A program made the position numbers and the translations under genes. DNA of 64,000 nucleotides, taken from positions 372,001 through 436,000 of the forward strand of contig NZ_JRJE01000032.1 of NCBI RefSeq assembly GCF_000763295.1. Direction: 5' to 3'. The stretch is from Thalassospira australica. GTDB taxonomy: Bacteria; Pseudomonadota; Alphaproteobacteria; Rhodospirillales; Thalassospiraceae. Within the stretch, counting starts at the first letter, position 1. Each line of letters opens with the position of its first letter. Below are positions 25,748-35,329 of this stretch, piece after piece. The notes below the pieces were generated by a model. It searched no databases. It saw only the letters and a program-made list of their open reading frames with translations, and had not been told where the DNA came from.

Positions 25748-26968
25748 TCAGGGAAGCTTCAGGTCGCTGTGCAACACGCCGAGAATGTCTTTTTGTTCAG
25801 TGAGCAGCTGCGCAACGCAGGGAACCGGGGCGTCGATGGTCAGTCGCTCGGCGATGGCTTTGTTGCTTTGTGTCGGGAGATCACCTAGCGCATCAAAGGG
25901 AAGTTCCAGACTGCCCATGCAGCCGATCTTGCCATCCGCACTGGCGCGAAGTTTTGCCAGTCCGCAGGGTGCGCTACAGAATTCCCCCGTATACCGGCTT
26001 TGCCAGCGGTGCAAATTACGATGCCTGCCTTGCAGGACGTCCCCGGATGCGGATGTGTAAATCGCCAATCCTGGTGTCTGAAACAGCTTGGTGATATGGG
26101 CCGGACCACTATCGGCCAGAACGACATAATCCTGATCGGCGATAAATGCAGTAAGTTCGCCAATGGTCTTGAAACCGTCAATTACTGCAATATTGGCCTT
26201 CGCGCCGAGATCAAGACTGCTTTTATACTTCTTCATGACGCCCTGATAGGCATTCAGACTGACTGTGACCTTGTGCCCCGCCTTGCCCAGAAGGGCCACC
26301 ATCTGGTTGACCAGTGCGGGCGGCAGGCTGCGCAAAGGTGATGAGGCCATCGGCAGGATCGCAATGTTCATCGCCGGTTTAAGGACGGGCGCACGCGTCG
26401 GCAAGTTGACGGGGGCGAGGTCAAATGCCGTGCAAAGCGCCTCTTCGGGATTGACGGGCATGCGGTCAATCGTTTCCCAACCTTCCATTTCGCTCAGATC
26501 AATCACGGTATCAAAGCTGGCAAGTTGCTTTGATGAAATGAAAAGCTGAAAGATCGCGATCTGATCCATCGTGGCAAACAGATCAGAGGCACTGGCACTG
26601 TTTAAAACCCCTAATCGTGCCGCAGGGTAGCGTTGCCGGAAGGCGCGTAAAAACAAAACCATGCCAACACAATCGCCCAATGCATCATCGGGGATCAAAA
26701 ACAGCACGGATCTTTGTGCAAAGTCGGTTTCGGGCCAAAGCGCGCGCGGCAGAACCTGTGGCCGGAAGGCATCAGACTTGATTTTTACCCCGGGTGCAGT
26801 TGCAAGCCCCTGGCGTCGCAACAGCGAATTGGCCCGCGTCAGATAAATCGGGCTGCCGTCCGAACTTTGTCCAAGTGCCGGACTGACATTGGGCAGGCCG
26901 AATTGAAACGGTTTCTTGGACGCAAAGCGGGTGAATTTCTTGCGTGCGGGATGCAAGTTGTGGGGCAT
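25748..26968 (-). CDS. glycosyltransferase family 9 (heptosyltransferase-like) protein
   Basis: The 406-residue protein resembles ADP-heptose:LPS heptosyltransferases (GT9). The middle holds the N-domain start LFLIPDDALGDCVGMVLFLRAFRQRYP. The C-terminal half has the donor-site pattern DQDYVVLADSGPAHITKLFQTPGLAIYTSA. The acceptor is unknown; LPS or another surface glycan is likely. I chose ATG 26968, with AAGGACCGA just upstream. A longer frame would run into the upstream gene. It lies 38 bases after the ThiE-like gene on the same strand. Confidence 0.8.
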   Translation of the reverse strand: MPHNLHPARKKFTRFASKKPFQFGLPNVSPALGQSSDGSPIYLTRANSLLRRQGLATAPGVKIKSDAFRPQVLPRALWPETDFAQRSVLFLIPDDALGDCVGMVLFLRAFRQRYPAARLGVLNSASASDLFATMDQIAIFQLFISSKQLASFDTVIDLSEMEGWETIDRMPVNPEEALCTAFDLAPVNLPTRAPVLKPAMNIAILPMASSPLRSLPPALVNQMVALLGKAGHKVTVSLNAYQGVMKKYKSSLDLGAKANIAVIDGFKTIGELTAFIADQDYVVLADSGPAHITKLFQTPGLAIYTSASGDVLQGRHRNLHRWQSRYTGEFCSAPCGLAKLRASADGKIGCMGSLELPFDALGDLPTQSNKAIAERLTIDAPVPCVAQLLTEQKDILGVLHSDLKLP

Positions 26969-27006
26969 TCGGTCCTTGACCCTAAGCGGGAGGTTTTGTT
27001 TGACGA

Positions 27007-27639
27007 TCAGCCGACAGAAAACCCGATCCCTGCCACGGACGCAATAGCACAAGTGCGCAATGAGCCGACATTTCCGCCATGAATGCCGCCAAGGGCGATC
27101 GGCTGCATGTTGTGGGTCAGACACAGCTGGCTCATTTCCGAAAGGCGCTGTAATCCAAGATGTGCGCTGCCCGGATGGCTTTGGGTCGGGAAGACCGGCG
27201 ACATCAGGACACCATCAGGGCGGCTTTGCCGTGGCAATTGCGCAAGACGGCGGAGGGTATGGGCATGATGGCAGGCGGAGGTTCGCAGAAGGTGGTCGGT
27301 GAGTCGTCCGTAAATACCGGGGTCGGTCAGGGCGCGGTATTCGGGGAAATGAATACCATCGGCATCGAGTTTCAGTGCCAGTGAAACGTCATTGGCGACC
27401 AGAAACGGGATGGCACGCGTCCGGCAAATGGCGCGTAGGTGCGCTCCCAGCGTTGCGCGCGCCGGATGATCGTAATGGCGAAAAATTACCATGCTGTCGC
27501 GGGGCAGGGCGCGGATAGCACATTCGGGCTCGGGCAATCTTTGATCATCGGTCATGAGCACAATCGGCGGAAAAGGGCCGTTGGTACCGCCATTGCGCCG
27601 ATTGAGGTTGCGTGCCTGCTTTAACAGGGCCTTATCCAT
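27007..27639 (-). CDS. thiamine phosphate synthase/TenI-like protein
   Basis: The 210-residue protein has the TIM-barrel family signatures of ThiE/TenI: IVLMTDDQR at the start, RAIPFLVANDVSLALKLDADGIHFPE, the phosphate-loop-like MSPVFPTQSHPGS and PIALGGIHGGNV near the end. ThiE joins the pyrimidine and thiazole phosphates of thiamine; TenI versions are aromatases or unknown. Key ThiE residues cannot all be confirmed, so either is possible. The start ATG at 27639 follows GGGAGTGTATCA. It is divergent from the yggS-type gene. Confidence 0.8.
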   Translation of the reverse strand: MDKALLKQARNLNRRNGGTNGPFPPIVLMTDDQRLPEPECAIRALPRDSMVIFRHYDHPARATLGAHLRAICRTRAIPFLVANDVSLALKLDADGIHFPEYRALTDPGIYGRLTDHLLRTSACHHAHTLRRLAQLPRQSRPDGVLMSPVFPTQSHPGSAHLGLQRLSEMSQLCLTHNMQPIALGGIHGGNVGSLRTCAIASVAGIGFSVG

Positions 27640-27718
27640 TGATACACTCCCGATTTGGCGGTTATACCTGCTGCGATCCGCCGTGCCCGGCTGCGTTACC
27701 GACGAAGGAACATCATTT

Positions 27719-28414
27719 ATGAGCCAACCTGATCTGTCATCTGACAAAACCGATGTTGCCAACAACCTTGCCGAAATCCAGAGCAATATCAATACGGCAT
27801 GCGCGGCCGTCACACGGGACCCGAAGGATGTGACGCTGGTCTGTGTCAGCAAGAACCATGGTGCTGATCATGTGCGCAAGGCGGCTTTGGATGGCAGACG
27901 GGTGTTTGGCGAGAACCGCGTTCAGGAAGCGGCGGGAAAATGGCCGGGATTGCGTGCGGAATTTCCCGATATTGAATTGCATCTGATCGGGCCGCTTCAG
28001 ACAAACAAGGTCAAGGATGCGGTCGCGCTTTTTGATGTGATCGAAACTGTTGATCGGCCGAAGCTTGCCAATGCGCTGGCCAAGCATCGCGATAAAACCG
28101 GGATGTGTCCGGATCTGTTCATTCAGATCAATACCGGCGAAGAAGAACAAAAGGCCGGAATTGCGCCAAAGGATGCGGATGATTTCATCAAGATGTGCCG
28201 CGAAGAACTTGATCTGCCGATCAAGGGCCTGATGTGCATCCCGCCGGTGAATGAAGAGCCGGCCCCGCATTTTAGCCTGTTGGGCAAGATTGCTGATCGC
28301 CATGGTTTGAAAATCAAAAGCATGGGCATGAGCGGGGATTACGAGGCCGCAATCCGGTTTGGGGCAACCCATGTGCGGGTTGGGACGGCAATTTTTGGGT
28401 CCCGAGGCTATTAA
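27719..28414 (+). CDS. YggS-family pyridoxal phosphate homeostasis protein
   Basis: The 231-residue protein is a PLP-binding protein of the YggS/PROSC family, which buffers vitamin B6. It shows VTLVCVSKN with the PLP lysine, FGENRVQEAAGKW, LIGPLQTNKVKDA, LMCIPP and the closing MGMSGDYEAAIRFGATHVRVGTAIFG. The start ATG 27719 follows GAAGGAACATCATTT. Several frames extend upstream but overlap the divergent gene. Length is normal for the family. Confidence 0.94.
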   Translation: MSQPDLSSDKTDVANNLAEIQSNINTACAAVTRDPKDVTLVCVSKNHGADHVRKAALDGRRVFGENRVQEAAGKWPGLRAEFPDIELHLIGPLQTNKVKDAVALFDVIETVDRPKLANALAKHRDKTGMCPDLFIQINTGEEEQKAGIAPKDADDFIKMCREELDLPIKGLMCIPPVNEEPAPHFSLLGKIADRHGLKIKSMGMSGDYEAAIRFGATHVRVGTAIFGSRGY

Positions 28415-28585
28415 AAGTCAAAAAAAGCCGATATTTCCACCCAAAAGTGCCGTTTATTGGCGTGATTATGTAATTTGCCGGGTTTTAGGGCAGAAATTGC
28501 GCTTTTTTCGCGAATTTTATGTTTGTTCAAGGTTTGTGGATAATCCGGCCCGATGTCATAGACGGAAACCACAAAGGTTTGTGAC

Positions 28586-28615
28586 AAAAAAATCCCGCCG
28601 AAACGGGATTTTTTT
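28586..28615. terminator. bidirectional intrinsic terminator
   Basis: AAAAAATCCCG and CGGGATTTTTT pair around CCGAAA, giving A and T tracts on both sides. It sits between the convergent yggS-type and response-regulator genes. Confidence 0.93.
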
Positions 28616-28640
28616 GGAATCGTTCGAAAACACCGGCCCC

Positions 28641-29330
28641 TCAGGGTATCAGTCGGTAACCGCCCGGTTCGGTGATCAGGATGGCCGCGTTTGACGGATC
28701 TTTTTCGATTTTCTGGCGCAGGCGGTATACGTGGGTTTCCAGCGTATGGGTGGTGACACCGGCGTTATAGCCCCAGACCTCGTCCAGAAGTGTTTCGCGG
28801 GTCACGGGTTTATCGCCAGCCCGGAACAGGAATTTCAGGATCGAGGTTTCCTTTTCGGTCAGGCGGACTTTTTTCTCGGTCGTGGTTTCAATCAGGATTT
28901 TGGCACTTGGCTGGAAGCTGTAGGGCCCAATGACAAAGACCGCATCCTCGCTTTGTTCGTGTTGTCGGATGTGGGCGCGAATGCGCGCAAGCAGCACATT
29001 CAGGCGGAACGGCTTGGTGACATAGTCATTGGCCCCGGATTCAAGCCCAAGAATGGTGTCGGAATCGCTGTTGGCCCCGGTCAACATGATGATCGGTGAT
29101 TTGACACCTGCGCGTCGCATCAGCTTGCAGACATCGCGCCCGTCCATGTCGGGCAGGCCGACATCAAGCAGGATTACGTCAAAATAGGACTCCTTGGCAG
29201 CATCAAGCGCGTCCTTGCCACTGTTGGCCACGATACATTCGAAGTCCTCATGAAGTCTGAGTTGTTCGGTCAAAGACTGGCTGAGGGCTGCGTCATCCTC
29301 AACTACAAGAACCTGTTTACCTGTCGACAT
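28641..29330 (-). CDS. OmpR/PhoB-family response regulator (orphan)
   Basis: The 229-residue protein has an N-terminal receiver domain with phospho-acceptor Asp56 (LLDVGLPDMDG), the acidic pair EDD at 11-13 and the switch lysine in TKPF. A C-terminal winged-helix DNA-binding domain contains RETLLDEVWGY and HVYRLRQKIE. No histidine kinase gene is adjacent, so the partner lies elsewhere. An inverted repeat at 29353-29376, just upstream of its start, could be its own operator. Confidence 0.92.
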   Translation of the reverse strand: MSTGKQVLVVEDDAALSQSLTEQLRLHEDFECIVANSGKDALDAAKESYFDVILLDVGLPDMDGRDVCKLMRRAGVKSPIIMLTGANSDSDTILGLESGANDYVTKPFRLNVLLARIRAHIRQHEQSEDAVFVIGPYSFQPSAKILIETTTEKKVRLTEKETSILKFLFRAGDKPVTRETLLDEVWGYNAGVTTHTLETHVYRLRQKIEKDPSNAAILITEPGGYRLIP

Positions 29331-29702
29331 TCACCATCCCTTGCTGCTTGTCAGATCCCGTCTATATATTGGATCTGCGTCTGGCGTTGTTTTTCCGGCC
29401 TGATTTTCTGGAACTTCACGGTCAGGCCCGCCATATAAATTCTAGGATCCGCATCTTAAAGTGTATTTTCAAGAACAAACTGTTTTCACCTTGGCCCTTT
29501 AACGTGCGCCGGACCCGGATTACGGTCAGGAACGATTTGTCTGCAAGGCATGTCGTAAAATCTTGAAAGATGCGCATCTTCCTGCGATTTTGCGCATCTC
29601 GGCCAAACAGGTATCTCCTACCCGTGCGGTTATATGAATTAAATCGGGTGCGTTTCCAGCCCAATAGCCACCGGATCGCGATGTTGTGATCATAAAGACA
29701 AG
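29331..29702. other. 372-bp divergent intergenic region
   Basis: No gene seen between the response regulator and ribA. It contains the inverted repeat at 29353 and a 12-bp perfect palindrome AGATGCGCATCT at 29568-29579. Further GCATCT copies lie at 29450 and 29594. Possibly a regulatory region for both genes. Confidence 0.45.
29353..29376. promoter_or_regulatory. inverted repeat upstream of the response regulator
   Basis: AGATCC and GGATCT are separated by 12 bases, 23 bases before the start codon. Candidate autoregulatory operator. Confidence 0.35.
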
Positions 29703-30866
29703 ATGCCGATGACCCAAAGCTCTGCCGTGACGGCCCAAAATGACAGCAATCTGATTCCGGCGACCGATCTGGTGACAGTTTCCCGCGCCGTGGCAGACCT
29801 GCGCCGTGGCGAGATCATTCTGGTTCAGGGCCATCATGACGGTGAAACACACAATGTCGCCGTGATCGCCGCAGAGCCACTGTCGCAACATGGCCTTGAA
29901 CGTTTGTGTGACATCGCACGCAATGACGTCGCCCCGGCGATTGTCATTCCCCGTGTGCGGGCCAAGTCGCTTGGACGATCAAGTAAGGATGACCCGTTTG
30001 TCGCCTTTGTCTGTGCGCCGCAAACCGGTATTGATGCCAACCGCTTGGGCGAAATCGCCAACCCGTTGCTTGATCTTGATGTGCTTCCCGATGGGGATTG
30101 GCGCACGGTAAGCATGGCGGAAAATGCAGCGATTCGTTTGGCCAAACTTGCCCGGTTGCTGCCTGCGGTTGTGACCGTACCCGTACAGGCCGATCAGCTG
30201 GAAAACCTTGCGCGGTCGCAGAATCTTCTGGTTTTGCAATCCGAAAGCATCAATGGATATGAAAACGCCTCGGCGGCATCCTTGCGTCAGGTCAGCGAAG
30301 CGCGTGTTCCGCTTGAAGATGCCGAAAATGTCACCGTGATTGCCTTCCGTCCCGAAGATGGCGGGCAGGAACACCTTGCCATCGTCATCGATGAACCGGC
30401 CAAGGACAAACCGGCCCTGATCCGGTTGCATTCAGAATGCTTCACCGGCGATCTGATCGGATCGTTGCGCTGTGATTGCGGGCCGCAATTGCGCGGGGCC
30501 ATTTCGGAAATTGCCAAAAGCGGGCAGGGCGGCATTGTTTTGTATCTGCGTCAGGAAGGGCGTGGCATCGGGCTTGTGAACAAGCTGCGTGCCTATGCGC
30601 TTCAGGATCGCGGATTTGATACCCTTGATGCCAACGAGGAACTCGGCTTTGACGCCGATGAACGGGTGTATCGCCCGGCGGCTGAAATGCTGCGTCAAAT
30701 GGGCTTTGAAACGGTTCGGTTGCTGACCAACAATCCGCAAAAGCTAACAGGGTTGGAAAACTGGGGCGTTAAGGTTTCGGAACGGGTTCCCCATAAATTC
30801 CCGTCCAATGGTCACAACGAATTTTATCTTCAGACCAAGAAAGACCGGGCCGGGCATTTGTTCTAG
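29703..30866 (+). CDS. ribA: GTP cyclohydrolase II RibA with degenerate RibB-like N-terminal part
   Basis: The enzyme opens the GTP ring in the first step of riboflavin synthesis. Of 387 residues, the C-terminal 200 are the catalytic domain. It has the zinc cysteines in CFTGDLIGSLRCDCG, the catalytic stretch LYLRQEGRGIGLVNKLRAYALQ and RLLTNNP. The N-terminal 180 residues resemble a decayed DHBP-synthase (RibB) domain, for example SRAVADLRRGEIILV, but lack its acidic active-site loop. Such extended RibA proteins are common in alphaproteobacteria. ATG 29703 and ATG 29709 are both possible starts. Confidence 0.92.
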   Translation: MPMTQSSAVTAQNDSNLIPATDLVTVSRAVADLRRGEIILVQGHHDGETHNVAVIAAEPLSQHGLERLCDIARNDVAPAIVIPRVRAKSLGRSSKDDPFVAFVCAPQTGIDANRLGEIANPLLDLDVLPDGDWRTVSMAENAAIRLAKLARLLPAVVTVPVQADQLENLARSQNLLVLQSESINGYENASAASLRQVSEARVPLEDAENVTVIAFRPEDGGQEHLAIVIDEPAKDKPALIRLHSECFTGDLIGSLRCDCGPQLRGAISEIAKSGQGGIVLYLRQEGRGIGLVNKLRAYALQDRGFDTLDANEELGFDADERVYRPAAEMLRQMGFETVRLLTNNPQKLTGLENWGVKVSERVPHKFPSNGHNEFYLQTKKDRAGHLF

Positions 30867-30906
30867 CCAACCTGCACCGAACCGCATGCTTGGGTTGGCA
30901 GTTTTG
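30866..30906 (+). terminator. probable terminator of ribA
   Basis: GCCAACC and GGTTGGC pair across a 20-base loop and are followed by AGTTTT. The stem begins at the last base of the ribA stop codon. Confidence 0.6.
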
Positions 30907-31001
30907 ATCCATACCCGGCAGAAGATTCCGACAGGCAAGAGCATCGCAAATCCTTCCTGATTAAAAATCAATTATTTCAATGTTTTAGGGTTTTCTAAAA
31001 C

Positions 31002-31017
31002 TGGCACTCCTTTTGCA
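31002..31017 (+). promoter_or_regulatory. sigma-54 promoter of the 488-aa protein gene
   Basis: TGGCAC and TTGCA are separated by five bases, giving the exact -24/-12 spacing of the RpoN consensus (GG and GC elements ten bases apart). Transcription would start near 31028, just before the ribosome binding site GAGGAGG and the ATG at 31044. I did not find an enhancer site for an activator. Confidence 0.75.
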
Positions 31018-31043
31018 AAATAGATCGCAAGAGGAGGACAAAC

Positions 31044-32510
31044 ATGTCGATTGGTGAAAATTGGCGGCAAATTTCGCCCGGTAACGTTTCAAGCGCAGCA
31101 AGCGACGTGGCAAACAACAAGTTTGCCCAGTCCAATGCGGCTGACGCGCTTTCGGAAAATGCGCAAGGGCGGACCTTTTCCCAATATATGTTTGGCGAAG
31201 ACGGGTTCGAATTTACCGATTTCCTCGATGTGGTTAATCCCCTGCAACATATTCCCGGTGTCGGGATGGTGTATCGATCCCTGACAGGCGACGAGCTTGG
31301 CAATGGTGCGCGTGTGGTTGGTGGCGGACTGTTTGGCGGGGTTTTTGGCCTTGCCGGTGCAGCGATTGATGCCGTGGTCGATGCGGTTACCGGCGATGAC
31401 ACCGGAAGCCACGTCATGGCCTTTGTCGAAGATAGTTTTGGCGGCAGCGGCATTGATGATGGCACCGCAGTTGCCGATGCGACAAAAGATCCCTCAGCAC
31501 AGATTGCCGAAAACAGTGCGGATCAGGGGGGACTTGTCTTGCCCTGGATGACGGGCGCGCAAACATCAACAGCACAGGCAGCAAGCCCGCAAGAGCAGGC
31601 AACCATCGTCCAACCCGCCCCACGTGGGGCTGTGGATCAGACAATATTGGCGGCGGCTGATCCGGCGAAGGGTTTGGGCGTTGCGCCATCTGATTTGAAT
31701 GTGCCTTGGGCCCAGGGCAAAATGGCAAATGCATTGGCAACAAGCCCGCAGAGCCAGACCCATAACCAGCCCCAAAACCAGACAGAGACCCAGGCACAGG
31801 CGCAAGAAACGCCAGCGGCACAATCAGCCCCGTCACAGGTTTCTGATCCAGCCGAACTTACCGTTGCCATGGCATCGGCGGGAACGGCAAATCCGGCATC
31901 GACCCTGTCACGCACTGTATCTTCGAGTTCCATGGCACGTGATGCTGTTCCGCGTGCGACAATCGCCAATCAGGGCGGCGATACGGTTTGGGGGCGTGCG
32001 GCAAGCAGCGGGCGGATCAGCCGTCAAACCAACAGTATTGCGATTTCTGCTGAAATGGCGGCCCATGAATCCCGTATTGCCAAACAAAACACGGTAAAAG
32101 CAGAGAACGAAAACGCCCTGGCGCCTGAGAGCGTTTCGGCAAATGGATCACCACTGTCAGCGGCCGAAATGGCAGCCCGATTTAATGCTGCACTTGGGCG
32201 AGAAAAAGCACAGGCGATGGCATCAGATGCCGTTGGCAGCACCAATCCGGTTGCTGATCAGGGGCAGATGGCTGCGCGGGCGTCCAATGCAGGTGCTGAT
32301 GCACGCGGATCTAACGGAGCATCGGTTACGCCTGCCAGCACGACTGCGGCGTCTGACGATGTTGCGGCCCATCCCCTGATGCAGCAGGCATCAGAGAATT
32401 TGAACGGCGATGCCCCGGTTGGTGCATGGTTCAGCCAGACGATGATGGATGGCTTGAAAAAGTATCAGGCCATGCAAAAACAGCCCCAGACACCAGAAAA
32501 TTCAATTTAA
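31044..32510 (+). CDS. hypothetical protein with a glycine-zipper segment and long disordered tail
   Basis: I do not recognise a named family for this 488-residue protein. Residues about 40-125 form a compact part containing FADFLD-like EFTDFLDVVNPLQHIPGVGM and then a glycine-rich hydrophobic stretch GGGLFGGVFGLAGAAIDAVV. This layout recurs in uncharacterised alphaproteobacterial proteins. The remaining 360 residues are low complexity, rich in Ala, Ser, Gln, Asn and Thr, and probably disordered (for example around 235-265). There is no signal peptide. It sits behind a sigma-54 promoter, so regulated expression, perhaps with motility or nitrogen status, is an inference. The ribosome binding site GAGGAGG is strong. 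Confidence 0.75.
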   Translation: MSIGENWRQISPGNVSSAASDVANNKFAQSNAADALSENAQGRTFSQYMFGEDGFEFTDFLDVVNPLQHIPGVGMVYRSLTGDELGNGARVVGGGLFGGVFGLAGAAIDAVVDAVTGDDTGSHVMAFVEDSFGGSGIDDGTAVADATKDPSAQIAENSADQGGLVLPWMTGAQTSTAQAASPQEQATIVQPAPRGAVDQTILAAADPAKGLGVAPSDLNVPWAQGKMANALATSPQSQTHNQPQNQTETQAQAQETPAAQSAPSQVSDPAELTVAMASAGTANPASTLSRTVSSSSMARDAVPRATIANQGGDTVWGRAASSGRISRQTNSIAISAEMAAHESRIAKQNTVKAENENALAPESVSANGSPLSAAEMAARFNAALGREKAQAMASDAVGSTNPVADQGQMAARASNAGADARGSNGASVTPASTTAASDDVAAHPLMQQASENLNGDAPVGAWFSQTMMDGLKKYQAMQKQPQTPENSI

Positions 32511-32544
32511 ATCGACCGTGAGGTAACGGTTTGCCCCCAGACGC

Positions 32545-32582
32545 AAAAAAGCCCGCCGGTTCAGGACCAGGCGGGCTTTTTG
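32545..32582. terminator. bidirectional intrinsic terminator
   Basis: AAAAAAGCCCGCC and GGCGGGCTTTTT pair around a 12-base loop, between convergent genes. Confidence 0.93.
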
Positions 32583-32614
32583 ATTTGTATTAAGGTCTGA
32601 TCAGACCATCAGGC

Positions 32615-33631
32615 CTAGCTGCCCAGGAAACCGACGATTTCCTTGACCTCTTTGAGGATCGGCTGGGCGATGGCGTCCGCACGTTTTGCACCCTTGGCCA
32701 AAACGGAATCGATATAGGCCGGATCAGCATTCAAACGCGCCATTTCCTCGGTGATCGGTGCCAGATTTTCGACAACCACGTCGGTCAGCGCCTGTTTGAA
32801 GCCCGAGAACTGCGTGCCACCATGTTCTGCCAGAACTGCATCAACCGTGTTATCGGTCAGTGCGGCAAAGATGGTGATCAGGTTTTTGGCTTCGGGGCGG
32901 CCTTCAAGACCGGCGGCCTCGGATGGCAGCGGTTCCGGATCGGTTTTTGCCTTGCGGATCTTTTTGGCCAGCGTATCGGCATCATCGGTCATATTGATGC
33001 GCGCCATATCGGATGCATCGGATTTCGACATCTTTTTCGACCCGTCACGCAGCGACATCACGCGCGTTGCCGGACCAAGGATCAGCGGTTCGGGCTGCGG
33101 GAAGAAGTCTTCGACCTCGTAATCATTGTTGAATTTCAACGCGATATCGCGGGCCAGTTCAAGGTGCTGCTTCTGATCTTCGCCGACCGGCACATGGGTC
33201 GCCTTATAGGTCAGAATGTCAGCCGCCATCAGGCTGGGATAGGCATAAAGGCCCAAGGATGCGTTTTCGCGATGCTTGCCGGCCTTTTCCTTGAACTGGG
33301 TCATGCGGTTGAGCCAACCGATGCGCGCGACACAGTTAAAGATCCACGCCAGTTCGGCATGGGCAGACACCTGACTTTGGTTAAACAGCACCTGATTTTC
33401 CGGATCAATGCCCGACGCAATCATGCTGGCTGCCAGTTCGCGGATGTTGGAACGCAGTTCTTTGGGGTCTTGCCAGACCGTGATGGCATGCATATCGACC
33501 ACGCAGAAGATGCATTCATATTTCTTCTGCAGTTCGACCCAGTTGCGGATCGCGCCAAGATAGTTGCCAAGGTGAAGATTACCGGAGGGCTGAGCGCCCG
33601 AAAACACACGTTCCATAACGTCGTCGTCCAT
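32615..33631 (-). CDS. trpS: tryptophanyl-tRNA synthetase
   Basis: This class I synthetase charges tRNA-Trp. The 338-residue protein has the HIGH-equivalent [12 protein letters not shown] near the N terminus, the KMSKS signature in [12 protein letters not shown], and the tryptophan-binding core. Start is ambiguous between codon 1 (33631) and Met6 (33616); neither has a strong ribosome binding site. Length is normal. murJ lies upstream on the same strand at 147 bases. Confidence 0.97.
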   Translation of the reverse strand: MDDDVMERVFSGAQPSGNLHLGNYLGAIRNWVELQKKYECIFCVVDMHAITVWQDPKELRSNIRELAASMIASGIDPENQVLFNQSQVSAHAELAWIFNCVARIGWLNRMTQFKEKAGKHRENASLGLYAYPSLMAADILTYKATHVPVGEDQKQHLELARDIALKFNNDYEVEDFFPQPEPLILGPATRVMSLRDGSKKMSKSDASDMARINMTDDADTLAKKIRKAKTDPEPLPSEAAGLEGRPEAKNLITIFAALTDNTVDAVLAEHGGTQFSGFKQALTDVVVENLAPITEEMARLNADPAYIDSVLAKGAKRADAIAQPILKEVKEIVGFLGS

Positions 33632-33778
33632 TTCAATTTATGTTTAACAGGGCCTGCATACTCCGCCAGGTTTTGGACACCCGCCGGCGGACGAGCATGC
33701 AAGCAAACAGCGCGCGAGTTTAGGGGTTGGCCCGATTTGGTCAAGCTGCTTGTCGGGAAATGCCCGGAAATATTCAGA

Positions 33779-35329
33779 TCAGGCGGGTTTTCCGCGTTTC
33801 AAAGTACTTTTGAGTTCGGAAAAGCTGGTCGCACCAAGCAGTTGGGCGGCAATCGCATAGACCGCCATGCCGCCGCCAACACAGATCGCCATGGTGATGA
33901 TGCGTGTGATCGAAAGCGCATCATTCTGCCAAAGGGCATCAATGGCAAACCACAGTGCTGATCCCATCAATGCGGATGCAAGCAGGATGCGTGGCACGCG
34001 TTTGAGCAAGCGGGCATCAAATTCCAGATCTCCGCGTCGGCGCAAAAGGATGCCAAGCGACATGGCATTGACCCAGACCGAAACAGAGGTCGCCGCGGCA
34101 ATCCCCAAATGCCCGAACCATGGCATCAGAATAACGATCAGAATGATGTTAAGCACCATGCAGGAAATGCCAATGCGGATCGGTGTTTTGGTGTCTTCGC
34201 GGGCAAAGAAGCCGGGTGCCAATACCTTGACCAGAACCGAGGCCGGCAGGCCAAAGGCAAACACCGTCAATGCCATGCCGGTCATAAGGGTTTCTTCCGC
34301 CCCGAATGCGCCGCGTTCAAACAGAACATTGATCACCGGAAGCCCCATCACCCCAAGGGCTACGGCGGCGGGAAGGGTCAGCAACAGGGCGATTTCAATA
34401 CCGCGATTTTGGCTGTGCATGGCGGTTTTGGCATCTGCGCCCTGCAACTGGCGCGACAATGTTGGCAAAAGGGCCGTACCAATGGCAATGCCAATCACAC
34501 CAAGCGGCAATTGTTGCACGCGATCAGCATAATAAAGCCAGGAAACCGCCCCATCCGACACAAGGGAGGCCAGCATGGTGTCGATCAGAAGGTTGATCTG
34601 ATAGACGCCAGCCCCGATCATGCCCGGGATCATGCGTTTGCCCAGAAGCTTGATGCGGTCATCAATACGTGGCAATTGCCATTTAATGGCGAAATTGGCG
34701 CGTTTGCAGGCAATCACCAGCATGACGAACTGCGCCACCCCGGCAATCGCAACGCCCCATGCAAGGGCGTGGGCCGGTGTTTCGGTCAGCGGTGTCAGGC
34801 CAAGCAAAGCGCCAATCAGGCAGATATTGAGAATGATCGGTGCTGCGGCGGCCGCGGCATAACGATGGAGCGTATTCATCACGCCCGACATCAGGGCCAC
34901 AGCCGAAATAAATGCCAGATAGGGGAAGGTGATCCGCGACAGTTCGACGGCAAGGGCGAATTTTTCCGGGTCTTCGGCAAAGCCCGGTGCAAATACATAC
35001 ATTGCCCAAGGCATTAGAATTTCAATGATTGCCACCAGAAATCCTGTGATCAGGACCAGCATCGACATGGCGCGCGCGGCAAATTCACGCGCCGCATCCA
35101 TGCCCCGTTTTTCGATGTCACCGGCCAGAAGCGGGATGAAGGCTGCGGAAAATGCGCCTTCGCCAAACAGGCGGCGAAACAGATTGGGAAATTTGAAAGC
35201 GACAAAGAACGCATCGGCCATCCCGCCCGCACCCAACAGGCCGGCAATCAGAATATCGCGGCAAAATCCCAACAGGCGGGAAGCCAAGGTAAAGCCACTA
35301 ACGGTGGCGATAGAGCGGACAAGCGACAT
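33779..35329 (-). CDS. murJ: lipid II flippase MurJ
   Basis: MurJ moves lipid II across the inner membrane for peptidoglycan synthesis. The 516-residue protein has about 14 hydrophobic segments and the N-terminal family pattern SRLLGFCRDILIAGLLGAGGMADAFFVAFKFPNLFRRLFGEGAF, which contains the essential arginines. Length and pattern match the family well. The 538-bp gap upstream presumably holds its promoter. Confidence 0.95.
   Translation of the reverse strand: MSLVRSIATVSGFTLASRLLGFCRDILIAGLLGAGGMADAFFVAFKFPNLFRRLFGEGAFSAAFIPLLAGDIEKRGMDAAREFAARAMSMLVLITGFLVAIIEILMPWAMYVFAPGFAEDPEKFALAVELSRITFPYLAFISAVALMSGVMNTLHRYAAAAAAPIILNICLIGALLGLTPLTETPAHALAWGVAIAGVAQFVMLVIACKRANFAIKWQLPRIDDRIKLLGKRMIPGMIGAGVYQINLLIDTMLASLVSDGAVSWLYYADRVQQLPLGVIGIAIGTALLPTLSRQLQGADAKTAMHSQNRGIEIALLLTLPAAVALGVMGLPVINVLFERGAFGAEETLMTGMALTVFAFGLPASVLVKVLAPGFFAREDTKTPIRIGISCMVLNIILIVILMPWFGHLGIAAATSVSVWVNAMSLGILLRRRGDLEFDARLLKRVPRILLASALMGSALWFAIDALWQNDALSITRIITMAICVGGGMAVYAIAAQLLGATSFSELKSTLKRGKPA

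Noticed and set aside
32822-33961. A 379-codon plus-strand open frame across trpS and the start of the murJ region
   Set aside because: It overlaps trpS and the end of murJ on the opposite strand and shows no protein family. It is a shadow of GC-rich codons.
34109-35017. A 302-codon plus-strand open frame inside murJ
   Set aside because: It is antisense to the conserved membrane protein MurJ and very rich in His, Gln and Gly, as expected for a shadow frame.
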